Below, in pieces: positions 19,297 through 29,303 of a stretch of DNA of 64,000 bases. The notes under the pieces are model-generated. The model worked only from the letters and a program-made list of their open reading frames with translations, was not told the DNA's origin and searched no databases. This stretch comes from Metabacillus bambusae (GTDB taxonomy: Bacteria; Bacillota; Bacilli; Bacillales; Bacillaceae): contig NZ_JAGDEL010000018.1 in the NCBI RefSeq assembly GCF_017497975.1, positions 62,001-126,000 of the forward strand. The letters are read 5' to 3'. The position numbers and the translations under genes were made by a program. The stretch's first letter is position 1; every line of letters starts with the position of its first letter.

Positions 19297-19369
19297 AAAG
19301 GCTTTTTTCTAAGAGATTGTTGCTTTTAATACAAAAAACTATTTCAGGTTGATTGGAACGGATTGCGAG
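19297..19369 (-). repeat. Repeat A fragment (one end only)
   Basis: Carries the AAAGGC end, AGAGATTGTTGCTTTTAATAC, GGTTGATTGGAACGGATTGCGAG and then stops abruptly at the start of the GC core. Confidence 0.75.
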
Positions 19370-19388
19370 TCAGGCATTCTAAAAAAGT

Positions 19389-19712
19389 TTATATTCCTGA
19401 TAAAAGTTTAATTCCTTTAACAATGTTCCAAATAAAAACAATCAGATTAATTAACCCAACAACAAGAAAACCTCCGAAGAATACAGTTAAAAAGGCTGTT
19501 TCAGAAAGATTAGAAAAACCACTAAACACAATCATCCCTATCACGCCCAGCACCGATAAAAAGGGAACAATATGAGAAATAAGCGCCTTCTTAGAATGCT
19601 GCTTTACTTCACTGTGGTCGACAATAAAATAGATCGCAATCGGCAAAAGAAACGGTGCAAAAAACACACTAAAATAGTTCAATGATGCTAGCACTTTATT
19701 CGTTTTATCCAA
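19389..19712 (-). CDS. yvlA: DUF4870-like membrane protein YvlA
   Basis: 107-residue protein with three to four hydrophobic segments (NYFSVFFAPFLLPIAIYFI, ISHIVPFLSVLGVIGMIVF, LTVFFGGFLVVGLINLIVFIW) and the H-S-KKAL loop of DUF4870/YvlA proteins. First gene of yvlABCD, 122 bases from yvlB with a repeat A fragment in between. TTG start, ten bases after GGAGAG; the next in-frame ATG is far inside. Confidence 0.75.
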   Translation of the reverse strand: MDKTNKVLASLNYFSVFFAPFLLPIAIYFIVDHSEVKQHSKKALISHIVPFLSVLGVIGMIVFSGFSNLSETAFLTVFFGGFLVVGLINLIVFIWNIVKGIKLLSGI

Positions 19713-19797
19713 TTTCTTTTCACTCTCCTTATCTTTAATACGTATGAAAGTTGGAGAGGTTTCACTATTTTATTTTTTTGGTTTGTTGTAAAAAACA

Positions 19798-19965
19798 GAA
19801 CAAAAGCGCAAGCGCCTTGAACAGCCTTGGGCAAATAAACGCTAAAGAATAGAAGGTGTTCTTTACCTTCAATTCTTAAGTGGCTGTAGACCCAAGAGGG
19901 GCTAGGCGCTGGAACTAGATGCCAAGCGCTTATCCACAGTACAAGAATTTGATAATTTCCTAAGC
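19798..19965 (+). repeat. Repeat B copy 1
   Basis: Begins AACAAAAGCGCAAGCGCC, contains the hairpin AGAATAGAAGGT-GTTCTTT-ACCTTCAATTCT, then GGGGCTAGGCGCTGGAACTAGATG and ends CGCTTATCCACAGTACAAGAATTT. The outer AGCGCC/GGCGCT pair also base-pairs. Contains TTATCCACA at 19930-19938. Other copies: 47435 and 57281. Confidence 0.8.
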
Positions 19966-20003
19966 AAAAAAAAGAGCATCGATTGTTCACTTCGATGCTC
20001 TCT
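19966..20003 (-). terminator. Terminator of uvrBA
   Basis: On the minus strand AGAGCATCGA-N9-TCGATGCTCT followed by eight T, 30 bases after the uvrA stop. Confidence 0.85.
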
Positions 20004-20032
20004 CTAACCGGATGCCTAAGGAAATCTACTTT

Positions 20033-22906
20033 TTACTGTGCAATTTCCTCTTTCTCTTTAATTAACTTTTTCATTCGTTCGCGATCACGTTCAATTACTG
20101 GTTTTAAATATTTTCCAGTGTACGACTTCTCATTGTTCATAATATCTTCTGGTGTTCCAACACCAACGATTTGTCCGCCTTTGTCTCCACCTTCTGGACC
20201 TAAATCAGCGAGATAGTCTGCTGCTTTAATGACGTCTAGATTATGTTCAATGACTAATACAGTATCACCGTTTTCTACTAGTCTTTGTAAGACCTTCAAA
20301 AGACGAGCAATGTCATCTACATGTAGTCCTGTTGTTGGTTCGTCAAGAATATATAAGGAACGGCCTGTTGAGCGTCTGTGTAATTCTGAAGCTAGCTTTA
20401 CCCGTTGTGCTTCACCACCGGATAGTGTTGTTGCTGGTTGTCCTAGTGTGATATAGCCTAAGCCTACATCAAAGATGGTTTGAAGCTTACGTTTAATCTT
20501 CGGGATGTTTTCAAAGAATTCCACAGCATTTTCTACTGTCATTTCAAGAATGTCTGAAATGTTTTTCCCTTTATAGGTAACTTCAAGGGTTTCACGATTG
20601 TAGCGTTTGCCATGACATACCTCACAAGGAACATACACATCTGGAAGAAAGTGCATTTCAATTTTAATGATTCCATCTCCGCGGCAAGCCTCACATCGTC
20701 CACCCTTCACATTAAAGCTAAAGCGGCCTTTTTTATATCCACGTACCTTTGCTTCGTTTGTTGTTGCAAACACATCGCGGATATCATCAAACACACCAGT
20801 ATATGTCGCAGGATTTGATCTTGGTGTACGACCAATTGGAGACTGATCAATATCAATCACCTTTTCTAAGTGTTCAATTCCTTTTACCTCTTTATGCTCA
20901 CCAGGCTTTGCTTTTGCATGATGAAGCTTTTGTGCAAGTGATTTATGAAGGATTTCATTGACTAATGTACTTTTTCCAGATCCTGATACACCTGTTACAG
21001 CAATAAATGTACCAAGAGGGAACTTTACACTTACGTTTTTAAGATTGTTTTCCTTGGCACCTTTGATTTCTATATATCGTCCATCATGCTTCCTGCGTTC
21101 ATACGGTAATGGGATAAACTTTTTGCCTAATAAGTATTGACCAGTTAACGAGTTAGCATCATTCATAACCTCTTCTGGTGTACCTGCTGAAATAATTTGT
21201 CCCCCATGAATTCCTGCTCCTGGACCAATATCAATTAAATAATCGGCAGCAAGCATCGTATCTTCATCATGTTCAACAACAATTAGCGTGTTACCAATAT
21301 CACGCATATTTTGCATGGTTCCGATGAGGCGATCATTATCACGTTGATGCAAGCCAATTGATGGCTCATCAAGTATGTACAAAACACCTGTTAAGCGTGA
21401 GCCAATTTGCGTGGCAAGCCGAATCCGCTGAGCCTCTCCACCAGATAAAGTACCGGCTGCGCGATTCAAGGTTAAATAATCGAGTCCAACATTATTTAAA
21501 AACCCTAAGCGCTCACTAATTTCTTTTAAGATGAGGTTCGCAATGGTTCTTTCCTTTTCAGATAACGAAACGTGTTCGAAAAAGGTAAGGGAATCCTGTA
21601 CAGATAGCTTCGTAATCTCACCGATGTGATTTCCATCTATTAAAACAGCGAGCGTTTCTTTCTTTAAACGATATCCTTTACAAGAAGGGCAATTTTGCTG
21701 GCCCATATACTTTTCCATTTGCTCACGGATATAGTCTGAGCTCGTTTCTTTAAAACGTCGTTCAACATTTCGAACAACACCTTCAAATTGAATATAGTTC
21801 TCTCTAATTTGCCCAAAATCATTTTCATAACGGAAATATATTTCTTCTCCGTCACTGCCAAACAGAATTTTATCCAGCAAGTGCTTTGGAATGTCTTTAA
21901 CTGGACTATCCAAATCAATTCCATAATGATTACATACTGCCTCAAGCAATTGTGGGTAATATTGTGAGCTAGTCGGCTCCCATGGTGCAATTGCATGCTG
22001 ATGAAGTGAAAGATCTTTATTCGGAATAATTAGATCCAAGTCAACTTCAAGCTTTGTTCCAAGTCCGTCACATTCAGGACAAGCACCAAATGGACTGTTA
22101 AATGAAAACATTCTTGGTTCTAGTTCTCCAATCGAGAAGCCACATTGTGGACAAGCATGGTGCTCACTGAAAAGTAGCTCTTCTTCACCCATCACATCAA
22201 TAATAACTTTCCCTTCACCCAGTCGTAATGCTGATTCAAGGGAGTCTGCTAAACGGGATGCAACACCTTCTTTGACGACAATACGGTCGATCACAACTTC
22301 AATCGAATGTTTTTTATTTTTCTCTAATTCAATTTCATCAGATAGCTCCTGCATTTCACCATCAACACGAACACGGACATAGCCTTGTCTTTTAATGTCT
22401 TCAAATACCTTAGCATGTGTCCCTTTTCTACCAGAAACAATCGGTGCAAGTACTTGAAGCTTTGTTCGTTCAGGATAATCTAGTATCCGATCAACCATCT
22501 GTTCAATCGTTTGCGAAGAGATTTCAATTCCATGGATTGGACATGTTGGTCGACCAACTCTTGCAAATAATAGACGTAAATAATCATAGATTTCCGTTAC
22601 CGTTCCAACTGTAGAACGTGGATTTCGACTCGTTGTCTTTTGATCGATGGAAATCGCAGGTGACAGTCCTTCGATCGCATCTACATCAGGTTTATCCATT
22701 TGTCCCAGGAATTGGCGCGCATATGCTGATAAGGATTCAACATAACGTCTTTGTCCCTCTGCATAAATGGTGTCAAAGGCCAAAGAAGATTTACCTGAAC
22801 CTGATAAACCAGTTAATACAACAAGCTTATCACGCGGAATGGTGACATCTACATTTTTTAAGTTGTGAGCACGTGCTCCCTTCACAACGATATGTTCCAT
22901 TGCCAT
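20033..22906 (-). CDS. uvrA: Excinuclease ABC subunit A
   Basis: 957-residue damage sensor of nucleotide excision repair. Two ABC ATPase halves, each with Walker A ([12 protein letters not shown] near 32, [11 protein letters not shown] near 640) and signature LSGGEAQR; zinc modules CPQCG...CPECDG and CEACRGDG...CEVCHGKR. Loads UvrB on DNA. Seven bases downstream of uvrB, so one transcript under the LexA site upstream. Confidence 0.98.
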   Translation of the reverse strand: MAMEHIVVKGARAHNLKNVDVTIPRDKLVVLTGLSGSGKSSLAFDTIYAEGQRRYVESLSAYARQFLGQMDKPDVDAIEGLSPAISIDQKTTSRNPRSTVGTVTEIYDYLRLLFARVGRPTCPIHGIEISSQTIEQMVDRILDYPERTKLQVLAPIVSGRKGTHAKVFEDIKRQGYVRVRVDGEMQELSDEIELEKNKKHSIEVVIDRIVVKEGVASRLADSLESALRLGEGKVIIDVMGEEELLFSEHHACPQCGFSIGELEPRMFSFNSPFGACPECDGLGTKLEVDLDLIIPNKDLSLHQHAIAPWEPTSSQYYPQLLEAVCNHYGIDLDSPVKDIPKHLLDKILFGSDGEEIYFRYENDFGQIRENYIQFEGVVRNVERRFKETSSDYIREQMEKYMGQQNCPSCKGYRLKKETLAVLIDGNHIGEITKLSVQDSLTFFEHVSLSEKERTIANLILKEISERLGFLNNVGLDYLTLNRAAGTLSGGEAQRIRLATQIGSRLTGVLYILDEPSIGLHQRDNDRLIGTMQNMRDIGNTLIVVEHDEDTMLAADYLIDIGPGAGIHGGQIISAGTPEEVMNDANSLTGQYLLGKKFIPLPYERRKHDGRYIEIKGAKENNLKNVSVKFPLGTFIAVTGVSGSGKSTLVNEILHKSLAQKLHHAKAKPGEHKEVKGIEHLEKVIDIDQSPIGRTPRSNPATYTGVFDDIRDVFATTNEAKVRGYKKGRFSFNVKGGRCEACRGDGIIKIEMHFLPDVYVPCEVCHGKRYNRETLEVTYKGKNISDILEMTVENAVEFFENIPKIKRKLQTIFDVGLGYITLGQPATTLSGGEAQRVKLASELHRRSTGRSLYILDEPTTGLHVDDIARLLKVLQRLVENGDTVLVIEHNLDVIKAADYLADLGPEGGDKGGQIVGVGTPEDIMNNEKSYTGKYLKPVIERDRERMKKLIKEKEEIAQ

Positions 22907-22913
22907 AATTGTT

Positions 22914-24899
22914 TCATCCTTCCGCTTTAAGCTCTAAAATTAAATCACGCAATTCAGCAGCACGTTCAAAGTTTAACGCCTTTGCCGCTTCCTTCATTTC
23001 GTTTTCCATTTCTGAAATGACCTTGTCTCGTTCTTTTTTCGTCATTTTTGTCAGTTTCTTCGTGATCGATGTTTCATACTCTTCCTGCTCTTCTGCAGCA
23101 ACTGTTGCACGAATTACTTCACGAATATCTTTTTGAATCGTTTGTGGTGTTATTCCATGTTTTTCGTTGTATGCCTGTTGAATTTCACGGCGTCGTTTCG
23201 TTTCATTTAATGCCAATTCCATTGAATTCGTTATCTTATCTGCGTACATAATAACATGACCTGCTGCATTTCGTGCCGCACGACCAATTGTTTGGATAAG
23301 GGAACGCTCTGATCGTAAAAATCCTTCTTTATCAGCGTCTAAGATTGCGACTAATGATACCTCTGGAATATCTAGCCCTTCTCTTAACAAGTTAATTCCA
23401 ACAAGAACATCATATTTACCAAGTCTAAGCTCTCTTATTATTTCAATCCGCTCTAAAGTTTTAATTTCTGAATGCAGATAATTTATCTTTATCCCAATTT
23501 CCTTTAAATAGTTCGTTAGGTCTTCAGACATTTTTTTCGTTAAAGTTGTGATAAGTACACGTTCATTTTTTGCTACTCTAGCATGGATTTCATCAATTAG
23601 ATCATCTATTTGTCCTTCAATCGGACGGACATCAATGGTTGGATCTAAAAGACCTGTTGGTCGAATAATTTGCTCGATCATTTCTGGAGTATGTTCCATT
23701 TCATAAGGACCAGGTGTTGCTGAAACAAATACAATGTTTTCAATATGCTTTTCAAATTCCTCAAAGCGAAGTGGACGGTTATCCATAGCTGACGGCAAGC
23801 GAAAGCCGTGGTCAACCAATACTTGCTTACGAGCCTGGTCACCATTAAACATACCCCTGATTTGCGGTAATGTAACATGTGATTCATCGATGACAATTAA
23901 GAAATCATCGGGAAAGAAGTCAAGCAAGGTATAAGGTGTTGAGCCTGCTGGACGAAGTGTTAAATGACGTGAATAGTTCTCAATCCCTGAGCAAAAGCCC
24001 ATTTCTCTCATCATCTCTAGATCATATCTTGTTCGCTGCTCAAGACGCTGTGCCTCAAGAAGCTTGCCGTTTTCGCGCATTTCTGCTAAACGTGTCTCAA
24101 GCTCTGCCTCAATATTGACGATTGCCTTCTCCATCTTTTCTTCTCTTGTTACGAAGTGGGATGCAGGGAAAATCGCAACATGCTCACGCTCTCCTAAAAT
24201 CTCACCTGTTAATGCATCGACCTCACGAATCCGGTCTATTTCATCACCAAAGAACTCAACGCGAATACATTGCTCATCTCGAGAAACCGGGAAGATCTCA
24301 ACAACATCTCCGCGAACCCGAAAGGTACCTCTACGGAAATCTATATCATTGCGTTCATATTGAACATCAACTAATTTTCTTAATAACTGATTTCTTTCAA
24401 CTTCCATGCCTGTTCTTAAAGAAACAACAAGCTCCTTATATTCCTCTGGAGAACCGAGACCATAGATACACGAAACACTGGCAATGATGATAACATCATT
24501 ACGCTCAAATAAAGACGATGTAGCTGAGTGACGAAGCTTATCGATTTCATCATTAATACTTGCATCTTTTTCAATAAATGTATCGGTTTGTGGAACATAT
24601 GCCTCAGGCTGATAATAATCGTAGTAACTAACAAAATACTCAACAGCATTGTTTGGGAAAAAATCTTTAAACTCACTATATAGCTGCCCCGCTAATGTTT
24701 TGTTATGGGCAATAACCAATGTGGGTTTATTTACTTCTTTTATAAGATTTGAAACAGTAAAGGTTTTACCTGTTCCAGTTGCACCTAGCAATGTTTGATG
24801 TTTTTTTCCTTGCTGAATTCCATCGACTAATGACTGGATCGCCTTAGGCTGATCACCCTGTGGCTTGTATTTCGAGACTAATTCAAATTGCTCGCTCAC
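22914..24899 (-). CDS. uvrB: Excinuclease ABC subunit B
   Basis: 661-residue helicase-like subunit. Walker [17 protein letters not shown] (about 38-45), the beta-hairpin region [25 protein letters not shown]-type DESH, motif [11 protein letters not shown] and a C-terminal UVR domain ([22 protein letters not shown]) that binds UvrC. Complete length. Confidence 0.98.
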   Translation of the reverse strand: MSEQFELVSKYKPQGDQPKAIQSLVDGIQQGKKHQTLLGATGTGKTFTVSNLIKEVNKPTLVIAHNKTLAGQLYSEFKDFFPNNAVEYFVSYYDYYQPEAYVPQTDTFIEKDASINDEIDKLRHSATSSLFERNDVIIIASVSCIYGLGSPEEYKELVVSLRTGMEVERNQLLRKLVDVQYERNDIDFRRGTFRVRGDVVEIFPVSRDEQCIRVEFFGDEIDRIREVDALTGEILGEREHVAIFPASHFVTREEKMEKAIVNIEAELETRLAEMRENGKLLEAQRLEQRTRYDLEMMREMGFCSGIENYSRHLTLRPAGSTPYTLLDFFPDDFLIVIDESHVTLPQIRGMFNGDQARKQVLVDHGFRLPSAMDNRPLRFEEFEKHIENIVFVSATPGPYEMEHTPEMIEQIIRPTGLLDPTIDVRPIEGQIDDLIDEIHARVAKNERVLITTLTKKMSEDLTNYLKEIGIKINYLHSEIKTLERIEIIRELRLGKYDVLVGINLLREGLDIPEVSLVAILDADKEGFLRSERSLIQTIGRAARNAAGHVIMYADKITNSMELALNETKRRREIQQAYNEKHGITPQTIQKDIREVIRATVAAEEQEEYETSITKKLTKMTKKERDKVISEMENEMKEAAKALNFERAAELRDLILELKAEG

Positions 24900-24964
24900 G
24901 CAAAAGCCTCCATTCAGAAAGATTCAATAGTAATAGTTTACCACATTTATATGGAAAATCACTA

Positions 24965-24990
24965 AAAATACGAACTATAGTTCGTATTTT
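24965..24990. promoter_or_regulatory. LexA (DinR) operator of uvrBA
   Basis: CGAACTATAGTTCG at 24971-24984 fits the Bacillus SOS box (CGAAC-N4-GTTCG) and is the centre of a 26-base perfect palindrome with A/T flanks. It is 66-85 bases upstream of uvrB, as expected for LexA control. The outer palindrome could also act as a terminator. Confidence 0.85.
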
Positions 24991-25042
24991 TTATTTAGTA
25001 TGAAATATATTCTTAAAATCGGTATTGATCGTTAATTTGATC

Positions 25043-25180
25043 TTGCAACTTTTCATGTTATTTTTGTAACTTTTATGATATTTTTGCAACTTTTCATATT
25101 ATATTTGCAACTTCAGCTCTTTTTTTGCAACTTAGCTCAATAATTTTGCAACTTAGCTCAATAATTTTGCAACTAATCCT
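25043..25180. repeat. 21-bp phased degenerate array, core TTGCAACTT
   Basis: TTGCAAC (once TTGTAAC) starts at 25043, 25064, 25084, 25105, 25125, 25146 and 25167; spacings 21, 20, 21, 20, 21, 21. Seven units, mostly followed by TT and T-rich upstream. Lies between the csbA terminator and the uvrB promoter. Confidence 0.75.
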
Positions 25181-25192
25181 TTACCTTCACCC

Positions 25193-25222
25193 AAAGAAAA
25201 AAGAGCACCACCAGGTAGCTCC
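25193..25222 (-). terminator. Terminator of csbA
   Basis: On the minus strand GAGCTACC-TGG-TGGTGCTC followed by TTTTTTC, 40 bases after the csbA stop. Confidence 0.65.
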
Positions 25223-25262
25223 CTTTTCAAATTAGTATATCTACTTTTGACAATACTCAAAC

Positions 25263-25496
25263 CTATTTCTTCCTTAATAACTCTGCTTTCATTTTTCGCG
25301 CATAGAGATATCCTGCGACAAGTGAGATAATGTCCAATGCAATGATAAGCGGATCGTCTGTAAATCCTCTTACATATGAAGCTATAAGTAGAGCCGCTGT
25401 TAAGGATGTACCAACATAGTGGTTATAGCACACTCGTGTAAAGAGGATAACAAGTAAAAACGGAAGAAATAACGCTAATATTACTTTTAAAACCAT
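25263..25496 (-). CDS. csbA: Small membrane protein CsbA
   Basis: 77-residue membrane protein with three helices (VILALFLPFLLVILFTR, HYVGTSLTAALLIASYV, PLIIALDIISLVAGYLYA). Length, helix pattern and position upstream of uvrB match CsbA, a SigB-dependent general stress protein of unknown function in B. subtilis. AGGAGA is six bases before ATG 25496; the six codons upstream are excluded. Confidence 0.88.
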   Translation of the reverse strand: MVLKVILALFLPFLLVILFTRVCYNHYVGTSLTAALLIASYVRGFTDDPLIIALDIISLVAGYLYARKMKAELLRKK

Positions 25497-25529
25497 TATT
25501 GATCTCCTATTCAAAAAATAGTTTAGATG

Positions 25530-25970
25530 CTACAGAGCAAGGTTATAGAAAAATACAGCATCCTCTTTCACATAGCCTAACTGTTCATAAAGAGCTTGAG
25601 CCTTTGTATTATCCTTTGTTGTTTCTAAAAGAATTCCGGCAGCTTTTGTTTCTAAAGCAAACTCTTTTGCCTGAATCATTAATGCTTTACCAACACCTTG
25701 GCGACGATATGTTTCGACTACGAATAAATCATTAAGAAGCCATTTACGTTTCATACCTACTGATGTGAAAATTGGATACAGTTGAACAAACCCCATTGGT
25801 CTTTCTCCATCCATTGCTAGAAAAATAACGGATTCATTAAATTTAATACGTTCTTCAATAAAGGTCTTTGCTCCTTCAATATCAGCTTGCTTGCCATAAA
25901 AGATTCTGTACTCATTAAATAAGGTTGACACATGATCTACCTCTTTCAAAGCAGCTCGAAAAATATCCAA
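25530..25970 (-). CDS. GNAT family N-acetyltransferase
   Basis: 146-residue acetyltransferase with the acetyl-CoA loop RRQGVGKALMIQAKEFA (about 92-108) and the C-terminal TKDNTKAQALYEQLGYVKE strand-helix. Substrate unknown; protein N-terminal or small-molecule acetylation are both possible. Start is probably TTG with GAGGG seven bases before it. 33 bases upstream of csbA, so perhaps cotranscribed. Confidence 0.8.
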   Translation of the reverse strand: MDIFRAALKEVDHVSTLFNEYRIFYGKQADIEGAKTFIEERIKFNESVIFLAMDGERPMGFVQLYPIFTSVGMKRKWLLNDLFVVETYRRQGVGKALMIQAKEFALETKAAGILLETTKDNTKAQALYEQLGYVKEDAVFFYNLAL

Positions 25971-26053
25971 CTAGCATCCCTCGATTCTGATTAAAACGAT
26001 GTATGATTTCACAAATAATCATACCATGTTCTATTTTAAAAAGCCTATTAAAT

Positions 26054-26274
26054 AAAGGCTCTTTTCTAATTTGATTGTTACATTTAAAACGAAAACTGTT
26101 TAGGTTGATTGGAACTGATTGTGAGACTCCTGCGGGTGCAGCGGGACAGGTGAGACTATGCAGGTGTTTACGCCGAGGGGGCTCACCGCCCGCCCCGCGG
26201 AAAGCGAGCAACTCTCGCTGCAATCAACCACATCGCTCTTGATAAATAGCAACAATGTCTACGAAAAAAAACCT
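26054..26274 (-). repeat. Repeat A copy 4 (full length, minus orientation)
   Basis: AAAGGCTCTTTTC end, GGTTGATTGGAACTGATTGTGAG, GC-rich core with CCGCCCGCCCCGCGGAAAGCG, CAATCAACCACATCG, and TAGCAACAATGTCTACG end. More diverged than copies 1 and 2. Confidence 0.85.
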
Positions 26275-26306
26275 AAATTAAAAAGGCTAACTCCGAGGAA
26301 TTAGCC
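26275..26306 (-). terminator. Terminator of prfC
   Basis: On the minus strand GGCTAA-N10-TTAGCC followed by TTTTTAATTT, just after the prfC stop. Confidence 0.75.
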
Positions 26307-26313
26307 ATAAACA

Positions 26314-27900
26314 TTATTTTTGTGATGTGACACCTTGGTAGTCATTTTCTTCTAAAAGATCGACTAACTCAATTTCCTTTTGATTTTCTAAGAAGTATCT
26401 TAGTGTAAATTCATTTTCAAAAAGAACGGCATACGCACCAAAACGGTCGCGGACTAGCATGCTTCTTGAATCAAAGAAACGTTTTTCAAACTTTTCGCTT
26501 TTAATCCAACGAGGAATTCGTTCTCCAAGTGATGTGAACTCGATATCGACATTGTATTCAGCCTTCATCCTGTATTCAAACACTTCAAATTGAAGCTGAC
26601 CAACTGCACCAAGTATCATTGAATCATTCAGTTCCTGTCTAAATAACTGAATGGCACCTTCTTGAACAAGCTGTTCGATTCCTTTTCTGAATTGCTTCGA
26701 TTTCATGACGTTTTTCGCTTGAACTCGTTTAAATAGTTCTGGTGGAAATTGTGGGAGCTCTTCATAATGATACTGCCCTTTTCCTTCTATTAATGTATCC
26801 CCGATTTGATAAATATTTGGATCATAAATTCCAATGATATCTCCAGGGTAGGCTTCATCTACCGTATCACGGTCTTTTGCCATGAAAGCTTGAGTTTGGT
26901 TCAGCTTAATCGTTTTATTTGTTCGACTCAGGTTTACACTCATTCCACGCTCAAACTTTCCTGAACACACACGGAAAAAAGCAATACGATCACGGTGAGC
27001 TGGGTTCATATTCGCTTGAATCTTGAAGATATAGCCTGAAAATTGATCCTTTTCTGGTTCTACCAAGCCCTGGTCTGTTTTACGTGGCTGTGGCTGTGCA
27101 GCAAATTGTAGGAATGTATCAAAAAAGGTTTGCACACCAAAGTTAGCTAAAGCACTACCAAAAAAGACAGGTGTAAGCTCACCTTTTTGAACACGCTCAG
27201 GTGTAAACTCATTTCCAGCCTCTTCAAGAAGTTCGATTTCACCTAATGTGTCTTGATAAACAGGTTCATCCTCTAATCCATGGTTGGCAATTTCACTTAT
27301 AGGGAAAACTTCCTCTTCCTCATCACCTTTAAAACGGACAAATTGATCATTAAAACGGTCGTAAATTCCTAAAAATCGTTTTCCGCTACCAACCGGCCAA
27401 TTCATTGGGTATGACTCGATCCCAAGTACTTCTTCTATTTCTGAAAGAAGCTCTAATGGCTCTCTTCCTTCACGATCTAACTTATTGATAAACGTAAAGA
27501 TCGGAATGCCTCTCATACGACAAACCTTAAAAAGCTTAATCGTTTGCGGCTCAACACCCTTTGTTGAATCAATAATCATGACAACACTATCAACCGCTGT
27601 TAATGTACGATACGTGTCCTCACTGAAATCTTCATGTCCAGGTGTATCCAAAATATTTACATGAAACTCATGATATGGAAAGCTCATTACACTTGATGTA
27701 ACAGAAATTCCACGTTTTTTCTCAATTTCCATCCAGTCAGATGCAGCATATTTACCAGTTTTCTTTCCTTTTACTGTCCCAGTAGAACGAATAATCTGAC
27801 CAAAAAATAATAACTTTTCTGTTAACGTGGTTTTACCAGCATCAGGGTGAGAGATGATAGCAAACGTACGTCGTTTATTTATTTCCTGTTGTAAGCTCAT
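26314..27900 (-). CDS. prfC: Peptide chain release factor 3
   Basis: 528-residue translational GTPase that recycles RF1/RF2 from the ribosome. G1 [16 protein letters not shown]2 region [11 protein letters not shown]3 [15 protein letters not shown]4 [12 protein letters not shown] are all in place; the protein lacks the EF-G domain IV. AGGT seven bases before ATG 27900; 21 upstream codons are not supported. From memory B. subtilis 168 has no RF3, so its presence is a lineage feature. Confidence 0.95.
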   Translation of the reverse strand: MSLQQEINKRRTFAIISHPDAGKTTLTEKLLFFGQIIRSTGTVKGKKTGKYAASDWMEIEKKRGISVTSSVMSFPYHEFHVNILDTPGHEDFSEDTYRTLTAVDSVVMIIDSTKGVEPQTIKLFKVCRMRGIPIFTFINKLDREGREPLELLSEIEEVLGIESYPMNWPVGSGKRFLGIYDRFNDQFVRFKGDEEEEVFPISEIANHGLEDEPVYQDTLGEIELLEEAGNEFTPERVQKGELTPVFFGSALANFGVQTFFDTFLQFAAQPQPRKTDQGLVEPEKDQFSGYIFKIQANMNPAHRDRIAFFRVCSGKFERGMSVNLSRTNKTIKLNQTQAFMAKDRDTVDEAYPGDIIGIYDPNIYQIGDTLIEGKGQYHYEELPQFPPELFKRVQAKNVMKSKQFRKGIEQLVQEGAIQLFRQELNDSMILGAVGQLQFEVFEYRMKAEYNVDIEFTSLGERIPRWIKSEKFEKRFFDSRSMLVRDRFGAYAVLFENEFTLRYFLENQKEIELVDLLEENDYQGVTSQK

Positions 27901-27999
27901 TAGCAATACCTCTTTTAAATAAATTCGTGTTTCAAATATACTACAAAGATAAGGAAAGAACAATTTCTATGTAAATGGATAATCGAGCCTTTTACATAG

Positions 28000-28028
28000 A
28001 AAAAAACAGGAGCTCGCCCCTGTTTTTC
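28000..28028 (-). terminator. Terminator of the 58-residue gene
   Basis: On the minus strand AAAAACAGGGGC-GA-GCTCCTGTTTTTTT, overlapping the stop codon of the preceding small gene. Confidence 0.75.
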
Positions 28029-28203
28029 ATCTTTCATACCCTTTTTTTCTTTTATGATCACTGATAGGATCTCTATCAGAGTAGAGCATATCCCATGAAC
28101 TTTTGTAGCGATATTTTCTCCCCCATACATGGATAAGCATTCTCAATCCTGTAATAAGGCTTAAAAGTAAAAGCGCGACAATTAAAAATAAGATTTCATT
28201 CAT
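28027..28203 (-). CDS. Small single-span membrane protein, 58 residues
   Basis: One hydrophobic helix at the N terminus (EILFLIVALLLLSLITGLRMLI) followed by a basic and charged tail (WGRKYRYKSSWDMLYSDRDPISDHKRKKGYER), so probably membrane-anchored with a cytoplasmic tail. GGGGG lies six bases before ATG 28203; ten codons farther upstream are not used. Family not recognised. It stands alone with its own terminator between prfC and the ABC importer. Confidence 0.65.
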   Translation of the reverse strand: MNEILFLIVALLLLSLITGLRMLIHVWGRKYRYKSSWDMLYSDRDPISDHKRKKGYER

Positions 28204-28310
28204 ATCTTTTCCCCCAATCATCCTTGTACCCATATATATGTTTTCGCGCTAAAAACATGCATAAAAGTTTTTGATCGGGGCATATTTATTTCTTGATAAT
28301 GAAGTGAAAT

Positions 28311-29297
28311 TTACGCAGCACTACTACCTCTTAAACGATCTAATAACACTGCTGCTACAATCACTCCGCCTTTTACAACTAATTGCCAATAATAATTAAC
28401 ATCCATAAGTGTTAACCCATTACTAATCACACCCATGATTAAAACCCCTATAATTGTTCCTTGAATTCTACCTTTTCCTCCAGTTAAGCTTGTTCCACCT
28501 AAAATAACCGCAGCAATGGCATCTAATTCATACATTTGTCCTGCAGTTGGCTGCCCAGAATACAACCTTCCTGCTAATACAACCCCACCTAAACCAGCTA
28601 ATAAGCCACTAATGGAATAAACATTTATTAATGATTTTTCAACCTTGATTCCTGTTAAGCGCGCAGCTTCTTCGTTTCCACCAATTGCATAAATATGACG
28701 ACCAAACATTGTATATTTCAGAACAAAAAACATCACACCATAGACAAGAAGCATGATATAGATCGGAGTAGGTACTCCTAAAATAGCTCCGCCACCAATA
28801 AATTTAAAGGTTTCATCTTGCAATACAATTGGATAACCTCCACTTATGACATAAGCAAGGCCACGAACATATGTAAAGCTCCCTAATGTAACGATAAATG
28901 AAGGTAGCTTCGTTTTTGCTGTAAAAAAGCCATTAATAAGTCCTACTGCATAACCTACCCCTGCACCCGATAACATCGCAATAATTGGGTTGACTCCTGC
29001 AGCAGAAACCATAACAGAGATAACACCAGATAAGGCAACTGTGGAACCAACTGATAAATCAATTCCACCTGTTAAAATAACAATCGTCATTCCTGCTGCT
29101 AATATCGCAATAATCGAAACCTGCTTTAGAACATTTAACATATTGGCTGTATCTAAAAAGTTTGGTGCTGTGAACGAAAGGACAACACATAATAATAATA
29201 GAATCATAATCATGCCTAGACGATTCCATAAACCATGAAGGGTTTGGCCTATCTGAATGCTTTGAGACGGTGAAGCTGTTTGAGTATTTACCCTCAT
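28311..29297 (-). CDS. Sugar ABC transporter permease (RbsC-type)
   Basis: 328-residue permease of the ribose/galactose/xylose class with about nine helices. Family blocks: LGMIMILLLLCVVLSFTAPNFL, AAGMTIVILTGGIDLSVGS, YAIGGNEEAARLTGIKVEK (coupling region) and AVILGGTSLTGGKGRIQGTIIG. AGGGGAGT precedes the ATG. Third gene of a binding protein, ATPase, permease operon; no rbsD or rbsK beside it, so the sugar is not certain. Confidence 0.9.
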   Translation of the reverse strand: MRVNTQTASPSQSIQIGQTLHGLWNRLGMIMILLLLCVVLSFTAPNFLDTANMLNVLKQVSIIAILAAGMTIVILTGGIDLSVGSTVALSGVISVMVSAAGVNPIIAMLSGAGVGYAVGLINGFFTAKTKLPSFIVTLGSFTYVRGLAYVISGGYPIVLQDETFKFIGGGAILGVPTPIYIMLLVYGVMFFVLKYTMFGRHIYAIGGNEEAARLTGIKVEKSLINVYSISGLLAGLGGVVLAGRLYSGQPTAGQMYELDAIAAVILGGTSLTGGKGRIQGTIIGVLIMGVISNGLTLMDVNYYWQLVVKGGVIVAAVLLDRLRGSSAA

Positions 29298-29303
29298 TTT
29301 TCT

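Noticed and set aside
19688-19990. 100-codon minus-strand frame
   Set aside because: Crosses repeat B and the yvlA start; no ribosome site.
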